58,219 nucleotides of DNA, from assembly GCA_900470805.1 (NCBI GenBank), contig UCCA01000036.1:1-58219 (forward strand), given 5' to 3'. This DNA is from Hyphomicrobiales bacterium. GTDB lineage: Bacteria; Pseudomonadota; Alphaproteobacteria; Rhizobiales; Rhizobiaceae. The notes under the pieces are model-generated. The model saw only the letters and a program-made list of their open reading frames with translations, had not been told where the DNA came from and did not search any database. Positions 35,562 to 45,337 of this stretch are shown here, piece by piece (the first letter of the stretch is position 1; each line of letters begins with the position of its first letter). The translations under genes were made by a program, and so were the position numbers.

Positions 35562-36643
35562 CAGTTCAACCGATCTTTTATTGCCTGGCCAATCTGATCT
35601 AGGCGCTTGATTTCGGTAGCTCCGTTCATGCGTACCAACTCGCCCGGCATGCCCCAGACGACGGCTGTCTCTTTTGCCTCGGCAATAGTATGGCCGCCAG
35701 CCACGTGCAACTCGGTCATGGCAGTCGCTCCGTCATTTCCCATTCCCGTCATGAGTACGCCGACCAAATCTGTCGCAGGGACGTGTCTCATTGCAGATCG
35801 CACGAGACGGTCGACGCTTGGGTGCCAGGGAAAGTTTTCATCAGCCGGAGCGGCCATCACAACCAAAGAGCCGCCTCGAAAAGAGACGATGATATCGGCG
35901 TCCCCTTTTGCAACGTAAATATTGCCAGGCTCCAGGTTTGTTTGCCGGGTCACTTCAGTCACCTTCATTGGACATATCTTGTCGAGGCGGCGCGCGAGTG
36001 GACCCGTAAATGATGCCGGCATGTGTTGCGCTACCACGACCGGCCAATCGAACTCGGCTGGTAGATTTGTCAGGACCGCATCGAGGGCCGGTGGTCCCCC
36101 CGTCGATGCGCCAACAAGCACGATACCACGCGCCGACTTCACTTTCTCTGCCCAATTGTTGCCAAAACCTACAACACTGGTGGGTTTTGATTGGGTGACC
36201 GGCGACGTCGCCAGCCGTACTCGCTCGGCTAGACGACGACTTTTTCGTATTCGAACGGTGGCTGCCACGCTGACCTTTTCGATCAGGAGAGGGGCAAGGT
36301 CGTCAATTCCCAAGGATATGGCTCCGCCAGGTTTGGCCACGAAATCGACTGCGCCAATCTCCAGCGCTCGTAGCGTCTCTTCCGCTCCCTCTTCCGTGAG
36401 AGATGAAACCATAACGACCGGGCAGGGGTATTCCAGCATAATGCGATCAAGGCACGCAAGGCCATCCATCCCGGGCATGTGAATATCCAAGGTAACTACG
36501 TCAGGTCGAAATACCTGAATCGTCTTCAAAGCCTCCATGCCGCTGCGCGCAAACTGGACTTCGAACCCCTTTTCCGTGGAAAAAATTCCACCCAGCAATT
36601 TCCGCATCAGGGCGGAGTCCTCGACAACGAGAAGACGGATCAC
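35561..36643 (-). CDS. cheB: Chemotaxis methylesterase CheB
   Basis: 360 residues: receiver domain (about 1-120, D53 in TLDIHMPGMDG) and C-terminal methylesterase/deamidase domain (about 165-355) with the catalytic serine in VGASTGGPPAL, histidine in VVAQHMPASFTGPLA and aspartate in MTGMGNDGA. It removes receptor methyl groups when phosphorylated by CheA. The start follows the triple-CheW gene by three bases. Confidence 0.95.
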   Translation of the reverse strand: MIRLLVVEDSALMRKLLGGIFSTEKGFEVQFARSGMEALKTIQVFRPDVVTLDIHMPGMDGLACLDRIMLEYPCPVVMVSSLTEEGAEETLRALEIGAVDFVAKPGGAISLGIDDLAPLLIEKVSVAATVRIRKSRRLAERVRLATSPVTQSKPTSVVGFGNNWAEKVKSARGIVLVGASTGGPPALDAVLTNLPAEFDWPVVVAQHMPASFTGPLARRLDKICPMKVTEVTRQTNLEPGNIYVAKGDADIIVSFRGGSLVVMAAPADENFPWHPSVDRLVRSAMRHVPATDLVGVLMTGMGNDGATAMTELHVAGGHTIAEAKETAVVWGMPGELVRMNGATEIKRLDQIGQAIKDRLN

Positions 36644-36646
36644 GGC

Positions 36647-38053
36647 TCAGTCACCACCAGAGTTTCCTATCGCGAGAGCGGCTATGAGGTCGGTCTCCGT
36701 TCGGCTCAGAAGCTGTAGTGGGTCGATCAGCAAAATCATCGAACCGTCGGTCTCGAGATGCGCAATGCGGTCGAAAATACTGCCCTGTTCTGCAGACAGT
36801 TCAGGGGTCGATGACAGCGCGCTCGTAGGTATCGCCTTGACCTCCGAAACACTATCGACGACAAAGCCCACTTGCAGCGCGCTCATTGTGACGATGATTG
36901 CCCGCGCTTTCTTTGAGCGCAAGGAGGCTGGCGCTTCGAAGCGCCGGCGTTGATCAATCATCGGGACGGCCTTGCCCCTGACGTTCGTCACGCCCAGCAC
37001 GAATTCAGGCGCGCCAGGAAGTCGAGTAATCTCCTCCGGCAGGCGTAGGACTTCATCCACAGCGCCGACAGGCAGGCCGTAGTTTTCGTCACCCAGCTGA
37101 AAAATCAGAAACTGCTCAGTCGCCTGGGACACCAGGGTTTTCTCCATTCCACGGGCTCCTGGTGTCTGGCTGACGGCATGAGTGACGGAATGGTTGGCGA
37201 ACAACTTCTCCGGTGAGAGAATGGCGATCAGTAGACCTTCTTTCGAAATTCTGCCGACAGCTTCAATCTGGCCTTCGCCGCGCCCCCGTTGCAACACCGC
37301 GGGAACAGGATCGATATACTCCTTCGCCAGGCGTTGGATTACGTCGATCTCATCGACGACCAAGCCAATCAAGTCAGCTCCGTTGGCCACGACGATGACA
37401 CGGGAACTATTCACGTTGATTTGGTCGGTTTCTAGTCCCATGAGAGACCCTAGCGATATCAGGGGCAAGGAAATATCTCGGATAGCCACGACGCCAACCA
37501 CCGGTTGGCCTGCGCCCGGAAAAGCAGAGATTGCGTCACCAAGTGCCACGACCTCACGGACGTGCTCAAGTGGCAATCCGTAAAGCTGACCCGAGGCCCG
37601 AAAAGAAAGCAGTGCTGCCGTCTCCGCCGGCACCGCGATCTCAGTGTTCCGGTTGATGCGATCCAAGCGAAAATCAGACGCGCGCCGGGATGACTTGAAC
37701 TGCTTTTCTAGTATTTCGTGCAAAGCCAACACTGGCTTTGCAGAGTCGTCGCTCGACAGGCGGAGAACTTCGTCTACGAGAAGCCCAATGATTTGGCCAT
37801 GATCGTAGACAATCATCTTGCAGTCGTCGATCGAAGACCTGTCGAACCCGTTCAAGATAAAGCTCATCGACACAACGGGTACAGGTCGACCTTTGAAGTT
37901 GGCTATTCCCTTGAGAGCTTGGGGGCCATTTGGAACTCGTGTTAAATGAGAGGCCCTTACAACCTCCAATACCAAGTCCGCATCGATCTCGTGACGTGTA
38001 TCCTCGACGCAAAATACAAGCCGATTTCGTGCTGTCGACTGCGAGTTCTCCAT
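36647..38053 (-). CDS. Triple CheW-domain coupling protein
   Basis: 468 residues made of three successive CheW-like domains (about 10-145, 155-300 and 315-460). Each shows the CheW pattern of an I/V-rich barrel with a GxxxFxGxxVPVV/SL-type strand: KGIANFKGRPVPVVSM, VGVVAIRDISLPLISLGS and VLGVTNVRGKAVPMID. CheW links receptors to CheA; a protein with three tandem domains may cross-link several receptors or kinases in an array. It lies five bases after the receptor gene and three before cheB. Confidence 0.92.
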   Translation of the reverse strand: MENSQSTARNRLVFCVEDTRHEIDADLVLEVVRASHLTRVPNGPQALKGIANFKGRPVPVVSMSFILNGFDRSSIDDCKMIVYDHGQIIGLLVDEVLRLSSDDSAKPVLALHEILEKQFKSSRRASDFRLDRINRNTEIAVPAETAALLSFRASGQLYGLPLEHVREVVALGDAISAFPGAGQPVVGVVAIRDISLPLISLGSLMGLETDQINVNSSRVIVVANGADLIGLVVDEIDVIQRLAKEYIDPVPAVLQRGRGEGQIEAVGRISKEGLLIAILSPEKLFANHSVTHAVSQTPGARGMEKTLVSQATEQFLIFQLGDENYGLPVGAVDEVLRLPEEITRLPGAPEFVLGVTNVRGKAVPMIDQRRRFEAPASLRSKKARAIIVTMSALQVGFVVDSVSEVKAIPTSALSSTPELSAEQGSIFDRIAHLETDGSMILLIDPLQLLSRTETDLIAALAIGNSGGD

Positions 38054-38057
38054 CGCC

Positions 38058-39986
38058 TTAGCTGCCGGATATCTGAAGTTCGTCTGCCAACGATGCTATT
38101 TCCTCAACCGCTGCAGCCAGGTCTTCCGCACCCCTTGATTGCTGCCTTGCAGCAGTTGCGGCCTGTGAGCAAGCCGCGCTTGCCTCTTGCGCCACTGACG
38201 AAATCTGTTGCGTTCCGGTCTGGACTTGCTTTGCAGCAACGAGAATTGCCTGGGCGGCTTCAAGGATTGTCGAATTGCTTTGTATCATTGCCCCGACATC
38301 GTCATCTGCCGCACTCAAACGATCTAGTATCGTCTGAGTGCGTGCGATCTCGGTCTCTGAAGAGACAATAATGGCTTCCAATTCGCGCTGGACGCCGACA
38401 ATTTGAAGCTGGATCAGTCGAACACTGTCTTTGACCCCGTCGACGTTGTCAGCGGCATCCTGGGCAAGTTTGCGAATGTCCGTCGAAACGACGGCAAAAC
38501 CGCGTCCGGCATCGCTTGCCCTTGCGGCCTCGACCGAACCGCTCACCGCAAGCATGTTCGTCTGAACCGCAACGAGAACCATCCGGTCTACAGTGCGCTG
38601 AATCTGGAATCCTAGTTCGCCGAGGGTACTCAGCTCGGCCAAGCCCGCCTTTGTCTCTGAGACCGTCGCTGCGATACTCAGGGAAATTTTGCCCAACAGC
38701 GCTTTATTTTTCGCAATCAGATTTCTGATTTCGCTGGAATGTCCGGCTGCCTGACTTGCACTATCGTGCGTTTGAGCAGCACTGCGCTCGATCTGAGCCA
38801 TCGCCGAGTTGGCCTGAAGGGTCGCTGCGGCCTGCGCTTCAGCCCCACGGCTTATCTGATCGACCGCGATCAGTATTTCGCCGGCGGCGCTCGAAAGTTC
38901 TTGAACCATGGCTGAGAGTTCTTCAGCTGCCGAACTGAGTTCTTCGGCACGTGATGACCGGTTGTCACCGGAGAGCAGTTCGTCGGCTAAAGCGGCTAGG
39001 GCCTGTGCGGTTTGCTGACTTTGCTCCAACGCGGAACTCTGCTGTTGAACTGCTCGCTGGGCTTGAGACGCGGCCGCTGATTGCTCTTCCGCGGCGGCCG
39101 AAACCGTTTCGGAGCCCTTTTGGGCTTCACCTGCCGCGGACTCAGCCTCGATCGCTGCAATCAGGATCGTCTGACTGTTGTTAGATAGCGAACTCAGACC
39201 CGAGCGAATTGCGTGTAGTTCTTCCACGACAACTCTGCCGTTCGAACGCTGTTCTTCGGCCGTTGCCGCAGCAGACTTGATACGATCGGAGATTAGGCGG
39301 ACCCCTTCGGCAATTCGAGCCGCATGTTGGTTCACCTCTCGTGAACTCCGCTCGGCGATTTCCGCCAGGGAGCGGACCTCGTCGGCAACCACCGCAAAAC
39401 CTCGACCGTTGTCGCCGGCGCGCGCTGCTTCGATCGCTGCATTCAAGGCCAAGAGGTTGGTACGATCTGATATATCGGCCACGGCCACGGTCGAAGCCGA
39501 TATATTCTCGGCCTGAAGTTGAAGTCTTTCGATAACCGAAACAGACGCGATTTGCGTTGCGGAATTGCGCTCTATAGCGCTGATGGACGCCTCAATTTGC
39601 GCCGCCGCCTCAATGACGGAGGTCTGGAGACCCTCGGTTCGTTTGCGTGCTAAGTCGGCTTCTGCTCTCGCCTCCGAGAACCTCGAGGACAAATGTACCG
39701 TAGCCGACAGGGATTCATGTGCCGCTCCCGCAGCTTCCTCAGCGCCGGCGGCGATCTGCTCGAGTGCGCGCCTGAGCTGTTCGGCGGCTGATGCCGCCTC
39801 CGTCACTCCGGCAGCCAATTCTTCCGTTGCAGCGCCAATTCGTTCGGCCGCCTTCTGTTGGCGAAGGCGGGATCGGTCTTGAGACCGACGAGTGGCGGCG
39901 ATCTTCTCATCCGCAACAACCTTTCCTGAAGCCGTGTTGCTGGGGTTCGCCTTCACGCCAAGCTGGGATGTTTTGACCAATGCCAT
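38058..39986 (-). CDS. Soluble methyl-accepting chemotaxis protein with two signalling tips
   Basis: 642 residues with no membrane segment and no recognisable ligand domain; almost wholly coiled coil, rich in Ala, Glu, Gln and Ser. Two MCP-type hairpin tips are visible: ISDRTNLLALNAAIEAARAG at about 165-205 with GRGFAVVADEVR, and a diverged second tip VAVQTNMLAVSGSVEAARAS at about 465-505 with GRGFAVVSTDIR. Glu/Gln-rich methylation-type helices lie around each (EEQSAAASQA, AAEELSAMVQE). First gene of the operon. It probably senses a cytoplasmic signal through a partner protein. Confidence 0.9.
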   Translation of the reverse strand: MALVKTSQLGVKANPSNTASGKVVADEKIAATRRSQDRSRLRQQKAAERIGAATEELAAGVTEAASAAEQLRRALEQIAAGAEEAAGAAHESLSATVHLSSRFSEARAEADLARKRTEGLQTSVIEAAAQIEASISAIERNSATQIASVSVIERLQLQAENISASTVAVADISDRTNLLALNAAIEAARAGDNGRGFAVVADEVRSLAEIAERSSREVNQHAARIAEGVRLISDRIKSAAATAEEQRSNGRVVVEELHAIRSGLSSLSNNSQTILIAAIEAESAAGEAQKGSETVSAAAEEQSAAASQAQRAVQQQSSALEQSQQTAQALAALADELLSGDNRSSRAEELSSAAEELSAMVQELSSAAGEILIAVDQISRGAEAQAAATLQANSAMAQIERSAAQTHDSASQAAGHSSEIRNLIAKNKALLGKISLSIAATVSETKAGLAELSTLGELGFQIQRTVDRMVLVAVQTNMLAVSGSVEAARASDAGRGFAVVSTDIRKLAQDAADNVDGVKDSVRLIQLQIVGVQRELEAIIVSSETEIARTQTILDRLSAADDDVGAMIQSNSTILEAAQAILVAAKQVQTGTQQISSVAQEASAACSQAATAARQQSRGAEDLAAAVEEIASLADELQISGS

Positions 39987-40088
39987 CAGATTTCCATATC
40001 CGGTATGCCTATGGGAGGTTGTGAGATCACGATTTTTCAGGCAGCCATCGATCTAGGTTTATGGCCTAAAGGTTCAGTCTAAGCAATG

Positions 40089-40466
40089 TCATGACAACTG
40101 GCGACGAGCCAGTTCGCGGATATGGTTTACGACGCGCCCAACGTCGTATGGCTTCGATAAGAAAGGCGCGTCGACGGGCAGATCGCCCTTGCCAACTTTT
40201 AAATGTCCCGACGTCAGAATGATCGCAACGTGCGGCCAGGTTTTGCGCACAATCCTCGCTAGTTGAAGTCCATCAAGCGAGCCTGGCATGTCGATGTCCG
40301 TGAACAGAGCCTCGATGCCTTGATCGAGATTGAATATTTCCAAAGCCTGGTCAGCCGTGCAAGCCTCAAACACCTTGAAACCTGCATCTTCTAGGTCCGC
40401 CACCAGGCTCATTCTAATGAGCGCCTCGTCCTCCACGACCAGAACGGAAAGCATGTCAGTTATCAT
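40089..40466 (-). CDS. Single-domain response regulator
   Basis: 125 residues from ATG 40466 (GAGGGAAG just upstream): receiver with VVEDEALIR, D57 in LFTDIDMPGS, threonine in IILTSGH and FLSKPYD. No output domain. The extra residue in the DMPGSLDG loop is typical of the rhizobial subclass often paired with HWE kinases. It has its own EcfG-type promoter, so it is probably a stress-induced receiver separate from the che operon downstream. Confidence 0.9.
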   Translation of the reverse strand: MITDMLSVLVVEDEALIRMSLVADLEDAGFKVFEACTADQALEIFNLDQGIEALFTDIDMPGSLDGLQLARIVRKTWPHVAIILTSGHLKVGKGDLPVDAPFLSKPYDVGRVVNHIRELARRQLS

Positions 40467-40504
40467 TAGCTTCCCTCGGGTCTGAACGCACAAGCGCATC
40501 AACG

Positions 40505-40529
40505 AACGCGTGAAGGAGAAAAAGGTTCC
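40505..40529 (-). promoter_or_regulatory. EcfG/RpoE2-type promoter for the receiver gene at 40089-40466
   Basis: Minus strand GGAAC (40529-40525), 18-base spacer, TT within CGTTCG, 39 bp before the ATG at 40466. Confidence 0.68.
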
Positions 40530-41062
40530 GGTCAAAAAGATTGCCGGGCCAAACGTGGGACCAGCCGCGTGGTTAGCGAAAGCCAAGCCAGCTCAGCTGT
40601 GAGCTGGAGGAGTAACGCGGTGCTTCTGATCACGTCGGGCGCAGAGCGCGATCCCGGGCCATGGTAAACGGTCTTGATGTTGTTCCCACAGGGATGGAGT
40701 AGAAAGCGCGCATGATGCCCAGGGTGATCGATCCATCATCGGGCGGCGCGTCGTCACGTCCGCCGTTCTCAATGCCCGCGGCGTGACACCGTTGAACCGC
40801 CGAGCGTTCTTCATCCTAAAAGGCGAGGTGAATATGGCTTTCGTATTCATGGGCGGCATCGACGTGGAGCCCGTCTGAACAGAAACACCCATCGCCCTGA
40901 CCGGTGATCCGTTTTCCGAGTACCCCGAGATCGCCTGGTAACGGGATCTTGCGCGGTAAGACCGCTCGTGTTGGATTTTGACGGCATTCTTTGGGAAGTC
41001 TCACCAAAGCATTGGCGATCTGGGCTTCCGCGCTACCTTCAACCCGAACACGGGAGCCTGTC
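40530..41062. other. Intergenic stretch with a gene relic
   Basis: No intact gene. The segment 40742-40801 reads RRVVTSAVLNARGVTPLNRR on the plus strand and resembles 24418-24477, so it is probably a remnant of the same unknown family. It goes on as RAFFILKGEVNMAFVFMGG before a stop at 40876. Confidence 0.4.
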
Positions 41063-41416
41063 ATGATAGTCCAAAAATTCAGCCTATCCGACGCAAACCT
41101 GATTAAGTCCCCCGGCCAAGACGCCGATATCTATGTCGGGAACCTCGTGGATGAAACGAACGGGGGTCCAGTTACGATCGGCTACGGTAAGTACGCCCCC
41201 GGTCAGACACTGACCGAGAAGATGGCCGTTGACGACACAATGGTTGTGTTGGAAGGGCGGCTCTCGGTTTCAACGCGCTATGGCACCTTCACCGCCGGGC
41301 CGGGTGACATCGTTTACATGCCAAAGGGACAGGCCGTTACGATCACCACTGAGGGCGAGGGGGCGGTGACAGCATTTGTAACGTGCCCGCATTGGGCCGA
41401 GGCCCGCGGCGAGTAG
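41063..41416 (+). CDS. Cupin-fold protein (EutQ-like)
   Basis: 117-residue small cupin with the two barrel motifs around TIGYGKYAPGQTLTEKMAVD (about 35-54) and GTFTAGPGDIVYMPKGQAVT (about 73-92). Metal-binding histidines of typical cupins are mostly absent, as in EutQ-like proteins. GGGAG sits seven bases before the ATG. Function unknown; an isolated gene between the signalling clusters. Confidence 0.82.
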   Translation: MIVQKFSLSDANLIKSPGQDADIYVGNLVDETNGGPVTIGYGKYAPGQTLTEKMAVDDTMVVLEGRLSVSTRYGTFTAGPGDIVYMPKGQAVTITTEGEGAVTAFVTCPHWAEARGE

Positions 41417-41908
41417 GTTCGTGGTCCAACGTCACTCTGATGAGACCAGCCGACTGGTCCACGATCATGGCCTTCGGTACCCGGGTCTCGAGCGCCCCGT
41501 TGCCAGAGGTTCGTCATCGACAGAATCAACCGAAAGACGGCCACGCGTTCGCGCTCAACGTCGCCAAGTCGGCGGCGATGTTCGGTGGATGAGAACTATT
41601 TTGGCCGCTTATGCTTTTCGACTGATCTTTGGCTTTCGCCACGACTGATTACGATTCCCTGACACCAGCGGCAATTGGTCGTCGCCGAACAGCGATGCAG
41701 ACCGATGGGGCGAAGGTGCGTCGCCCATTGTCACATCCCAGGGCCGGGTAGCCGCCTTTGACGCGAATTGGTCCTGCCCCGCTGCTTGGACTTGACAGCG
41801 CTCCTCCTGGCCCTACTTCGCGCGAGCGCAATGAAATGGGACGCGACGCATCAGTGTGTTTGCTTCATAAGGTTGCAACGATTCTACTCCATCGGAACGA
41901 GTTTGCAA
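41417..41908. other. Intergenic stretch, no gene supported
   Basis: Overlapping short frames only; the long kinase frame is open from 41768 but its part before 41909 does not resemble a kinase N-terminus. No promoter pattern was convincing. Confidence 0.4.
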
Positions 41909-44900
41909 ATGCCGCATGCTGAAGTACCCAAGTCGAGCTGGCGTGTTCTCGGCCTTGATTCCATCGTCGTCCTTATCCTCGCCGGAGCGGTGTTCTTTTT
42001 CGTTGTGAGCGGATCGCTTGCTTACTTCAACCTGCAAAAGCTACGAACCAACAATGACCGCATTGTCCATTCGCACGAAGTTATAGTCTCCCTGGATGAG
42101 TTGCTTTCGAATATGCAAGACGCGGAGACTGGTCAGCGAGGCTATGTGCTGACCGGAAACGATCGTTATCTTGACCCCTACACTGCAGCCCTTACAAACG
42201 CCCCGCATAAGCTAGAAGAGATCGGTGCTCTTACCGACGACAATCCGAACCAGCAGAGGCGACTTCCAGTTCTTGCGCGGCATGTCGATGCCAAGTTTGC
42301 CGAGCTAAAGGAAACCATCGATCTCCGGCGATCGCAGGGGCCGGACGCGGCGCTGGCTGTCGTCAATTCCGACCGGGGGAAAGTTCAGATGGACGCGATC
42401 CGGTCTCAGATAGCGATCATGGGACAGGAAGAGGCCTCACTACGTCAGCAGCGGTTGTCCGAAATGGCCACATCGTACAGCACAGCGTCCGTGACCAGTG
42501 CGCTGTCCGGTTCTCTGGGCGTCCTTCTCACCATTGCCGTCGGGGTCCTTATCCGCCGAGCGACACTCTCGCGCCGCCGCGAGCAGTGGTTGCAAACTGG
42601 GCAGTTGGGCTTGTCATCTTCGCTCATTGGCGATCAGCGGATAGAGCAGCTGGGTGCGAGTATTCTTGCGTTTCTGTCTCAATATGCCGGAGCAGTCGCC
42701 GGGGTGTTTTTTGTCGGAGACGGGCGCTCGTTTGAGAAGACCGCTGCTTGTGGCGTGCCGGCCGACGTCGCGGTGACTGAAAAATTCAACATGGGAGAGG
42801 GGCTCCTTGGTCAAGCCGCCACACAGCAGAAGGCTCTAATCATTGACGACGTCCCGGACAGCTACATTGCTTTTGGATCTGCGCTGGGGAGCGACAAACC
42901 GCGGCATTTGGTCATCGCTCCCACAATAGTGGACGGTGCCACCAACGCCGTCATTGAACTTGGCTTCCTCAAGCCCGTCAACGAGGCCGTGTTGGTCTTT
43001 CTTGATCATGCCTCGTCCGCTATCGCCGCGGCGGTACGCTCGGCAAATTATCGGACCGAACTTCAAAACTTGCTGGAGGAAACACAACGTCAGTCCGAGG
43101 AATTACAAGTCCAGGGAGAAGAGCTGCGCGTCTCCAACGAGGAACTGGAAGAACAGAGCCGCGCGATCAAGGAGTCTCAGATTCGTCTTGAGCAGCAACA
43201 GGTTGAACTCGAACAGACGAATTCGCAGCTCGAGGAACAAACGCAGCAACTGGAGACGCAACGCGACAATCTCGAGCGTGCGAATGCCTCGACGCTGCTC
43301 AAGGCCCGGGAATTGGAACAGGCGAGCCGGTACAAGTCAGACTTTCTCGCCAACATGTCACACGAACTGCGCACCCCGCTGAATTCCTCGCTTATCTTAG
43401 CCAAGCTCCTGGCCGACAATCCGGAGGACAACCTTTCGGATGAACAGGTGAAGTTTGCTCAGACGATCTTGTCGTCGGGCAATGACCTTCTCAATCTGAT
43501 CAACGACATTCTTGATCTTTCAAAAATCGAGGCGGGTCACGTGGAGGTGAGGCCGGAAGCAGTCCTGGTTCAACGGTTGTGTGACGGACTGTCACAGCTA
43601 TTTCTTCCGGTCGCCAAGACGAAAAATGTGGACTTCAAGGTCGACTTCGTTGGCGACCTGCCATCGGTTATCGAAACGGATACGCAAAAGCTTGAGCAGA
43701 TTTTAAAGAACCTTCTGTCCAATGCGTTCAAATTCACAGAGACGGGCGGGGTCACTTTGACGGTGAAGGCGATTGCTGAAGGGGGTATTTGCTTCTCTGT
43801 GACCGATACGGGTATCGGGATCGCCAAGGAACAGCAGCGAAGCATCTTCGATGCGTTTCATCAGGCTGACGGAACCATCAGCCGAAAATATGGTGGAACA
43901 GGGCTCGGGCTTTCCATTTCGCGCGAACTTGTCCGACTTCTGGGAGGGACGATCGATGTCGTTAGCCGGGAGGGAAATGGAAGCACGTTTACCGTCAGTC
44001 TCCCCGTGTTCTATGATCCATCTCGCGTGGCCTCCCGAGAAGCCGGTAAACTGCAGGTCCGGAGTGCGCCCACTTTAGCCCCGGGTTTTGAGACCGAACA
44101 ACCAGCGCCGATGCGTCTAAAAGTCGTCGATGACGACCGCGCCGTTCCCGATAACGATCAGCGAATTCTTTTGATAATTGAGGACGACGACACCTTCGCG
44201 ACCATTTTGCGCGATCTTGCCCGTGAAATGAACTTCCGGTCCTTGGTCGCGTCCACGGCCCAGGAAGCGCTGGAACTCGCGAAGAAACACATGCCAGGGG
44301 CAATTGTGCTGGACGTGGGCCTGCCGGATCAATCTGGTCTCTCTGTCCTCGACCGCTTGAAACGGGACGTTCGTACGCGGCACATCCCGATCCATATCGT
44401 CTCAGCTGATGACTACTCCGAGACGGCTCTGGCGCTAGGGGCAATTGGCTACATGCTCAAACCCGTAAAGCGCGAGCAGCTGGTCGAGGTCCTTGAAAAG
44501 CTCGAGGCGACGCTCTCGCAAAAAATTCACAAGGTCCTTATCGTCGAGGACAATGATGTGCAGCGAGACGCAGTGTCCGAGCTCCTGTCGTCCAGTGACG
44601 TCCAAACTGTTGCGGCGGGAACGGCGGCGGAAACCCTCAAGCTCCTGCGCGAGCAAACCTTCGATTGCATGGTTCTCGATCTGTCTCTACCCGACGCCTC
44701 GGGTTACTCCCTCCTGGAGACGATCAGCCAGGACAGTGACCATTCGTTTCCGCCTGTTATCGTATACACGGGACGGGTTTTATCAGCCGATGACGAGCAG
44801 AAGCTCAGGCGCTATTCGAAGTCAATCATCATCAAGGGGGCAAAGTCCCCGGAAAGGCTGCTTGACGAGGTGTCGCTGTTTCTTCACCAAGTCGTTTCGG

Positions 44901-45337
44901 AGTTGCCGGACGAGCAACAGAAGATGATCCGAAAAGCTCAAAACCGCGACGCCCTCCTCGAGGGTCGTAGGATTCTTGTTGTCGAGGATGACGTGCGAAA
45001 CGTCTATGCGTTAACGAACATCCTGGAACCACGAGGGGCGACCGTTCAGATCGCGAGAAACGGGCAAGAGGCTCTGGACGCGCTCCAAGCGGCAGACGGC
45101 GCGGCCGTTGATCTCGTCCTCATGGATGTCATGATGCCGGTCATGGATGGTCTTACCGCAACTCGTGCCATCCGCAAGAATCCTGCCTTCAAAAAGTTGC
45201 CTATCATCACGCTGACCGCCAAAGCCATGCCGGATGACCAGCAGCGTTGTGTCGAAGCAGGCGCAAACGACTATATGGCCAAACCGCTCGACGTCGAGAA
45301 GCTGCTATCGCTCGTAAGAGTATGGATGCCACGATGA
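41909..45337 (+). CDS. CHASE3-GAF hybrid histidine kinase with three receivers
   Basis: 1142 residues from ATG 41909 (an upstream ATG at 41831 is possible). Membrane helix about 18-40, CHASE3 sensor domain in the periplasm (about 45-180, DAETGQRGYVLTGNDRYLDP), second membrane helix about 195-215, GAF domain about 245-375, a long Glu/Gln coiled coil (about 385-480), HisKA with H485 (NMSHELRTPLN), ATPase domain, then receivers with D802, D924 and D1073. It heads an ATGA-overlapped operon with cheR- and cheB-like genes and another kinase. The stimulus is unknown. Confidence 0.93.
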   Translation: MPHAEVPKSSWRVLGLDSIVVLILAGAVFFFVVSGSLAYFNLQKLRTNNDRIVHSHEVIVSLDELLSNMQDAETGQRGYVLTGNDRYLDPYTAALTNAPHKLEEIGALTDDNPNQQRRLPVLARHVDAKFAELKETIDLRRSQGPDAALAVVNSDRGKVQMDAIRSQIAIMGQEEASLRQQRLSEMATSYSTASVTSALSGSLGVLLTIAVGVLIRRATLSRRREQWLQTGQLGLSSSLIGDQRIEQLGASILAFLSQYAGAVAGVFFVGDGRSFEKTAACGVPADVAVTEKFNMGEGLLGQAATQQKALIIDDVPDSYIAFGSALGSDKPRHLVIAPTIVDGATNAVIELGFLKPVNEAVLVFLDHASSAIAAAVRSANYRTELQNLLEETQRQSEELQVQGEELRVSNEELEEQSRAIKESQIRLEQQQVELEQTNSQLEEQTQQLETQRDNLERANASTLLKARELEQASRYKSDFLANMSHELRTPLNSSLILAKLLADNPEDNLSDEQVKFAQTILSSGNDLLNLINDILDLSKIEAGHVEVRPEAVLVQRLCDGLSQLFLPVAKTKNVDFKVDFVGDLPSVIETDTQKLEQILKNLLSNAFKFTETGGVTLTVKAIAEGGICFSVTDTGIGIAKEQQRSIFDAFHQADGTISRKYGGTGLGLSISRELVRLLGGTIDVVSREGNGSTFTVSLPVFYDPSRVASREAGKLQVRSAPTLAPGFETEQPAPMRLKVVDDDRAVPDNDQRILLIIEDDDTFATILRDLAREMNFRSLVASTAQEALELAKKHMPGAIVLDVGLPDQSGLSVLDRLKRDVRTRHIPIHIVSADDYSETALALGAIGYMLKPVKREQLVEVLEKLEATLSQKIHKVLIVEDNDVQRDAVSELLSSSDVQTVAAGTAAETLKLLREQTFDCMVLDLSLPDASGYSLLETISQDSDHSFPPVIVYTGRVLSADDEQKLRRYSKSIIIKGAKSPERLLDEVSLFLHQVVSELPDEQQKMIRKAQNRDALLEGRRILVVEDDVRNVYALTNILEPRGATVQIARNGQEALDALQAADGAAVDLVLMDVMMPVMDGLTATRAIRKNPAFKKLPIITLTAKAMPDDQQRCVEAGANDYMAKPLDVEKLLSLVRVWMPR

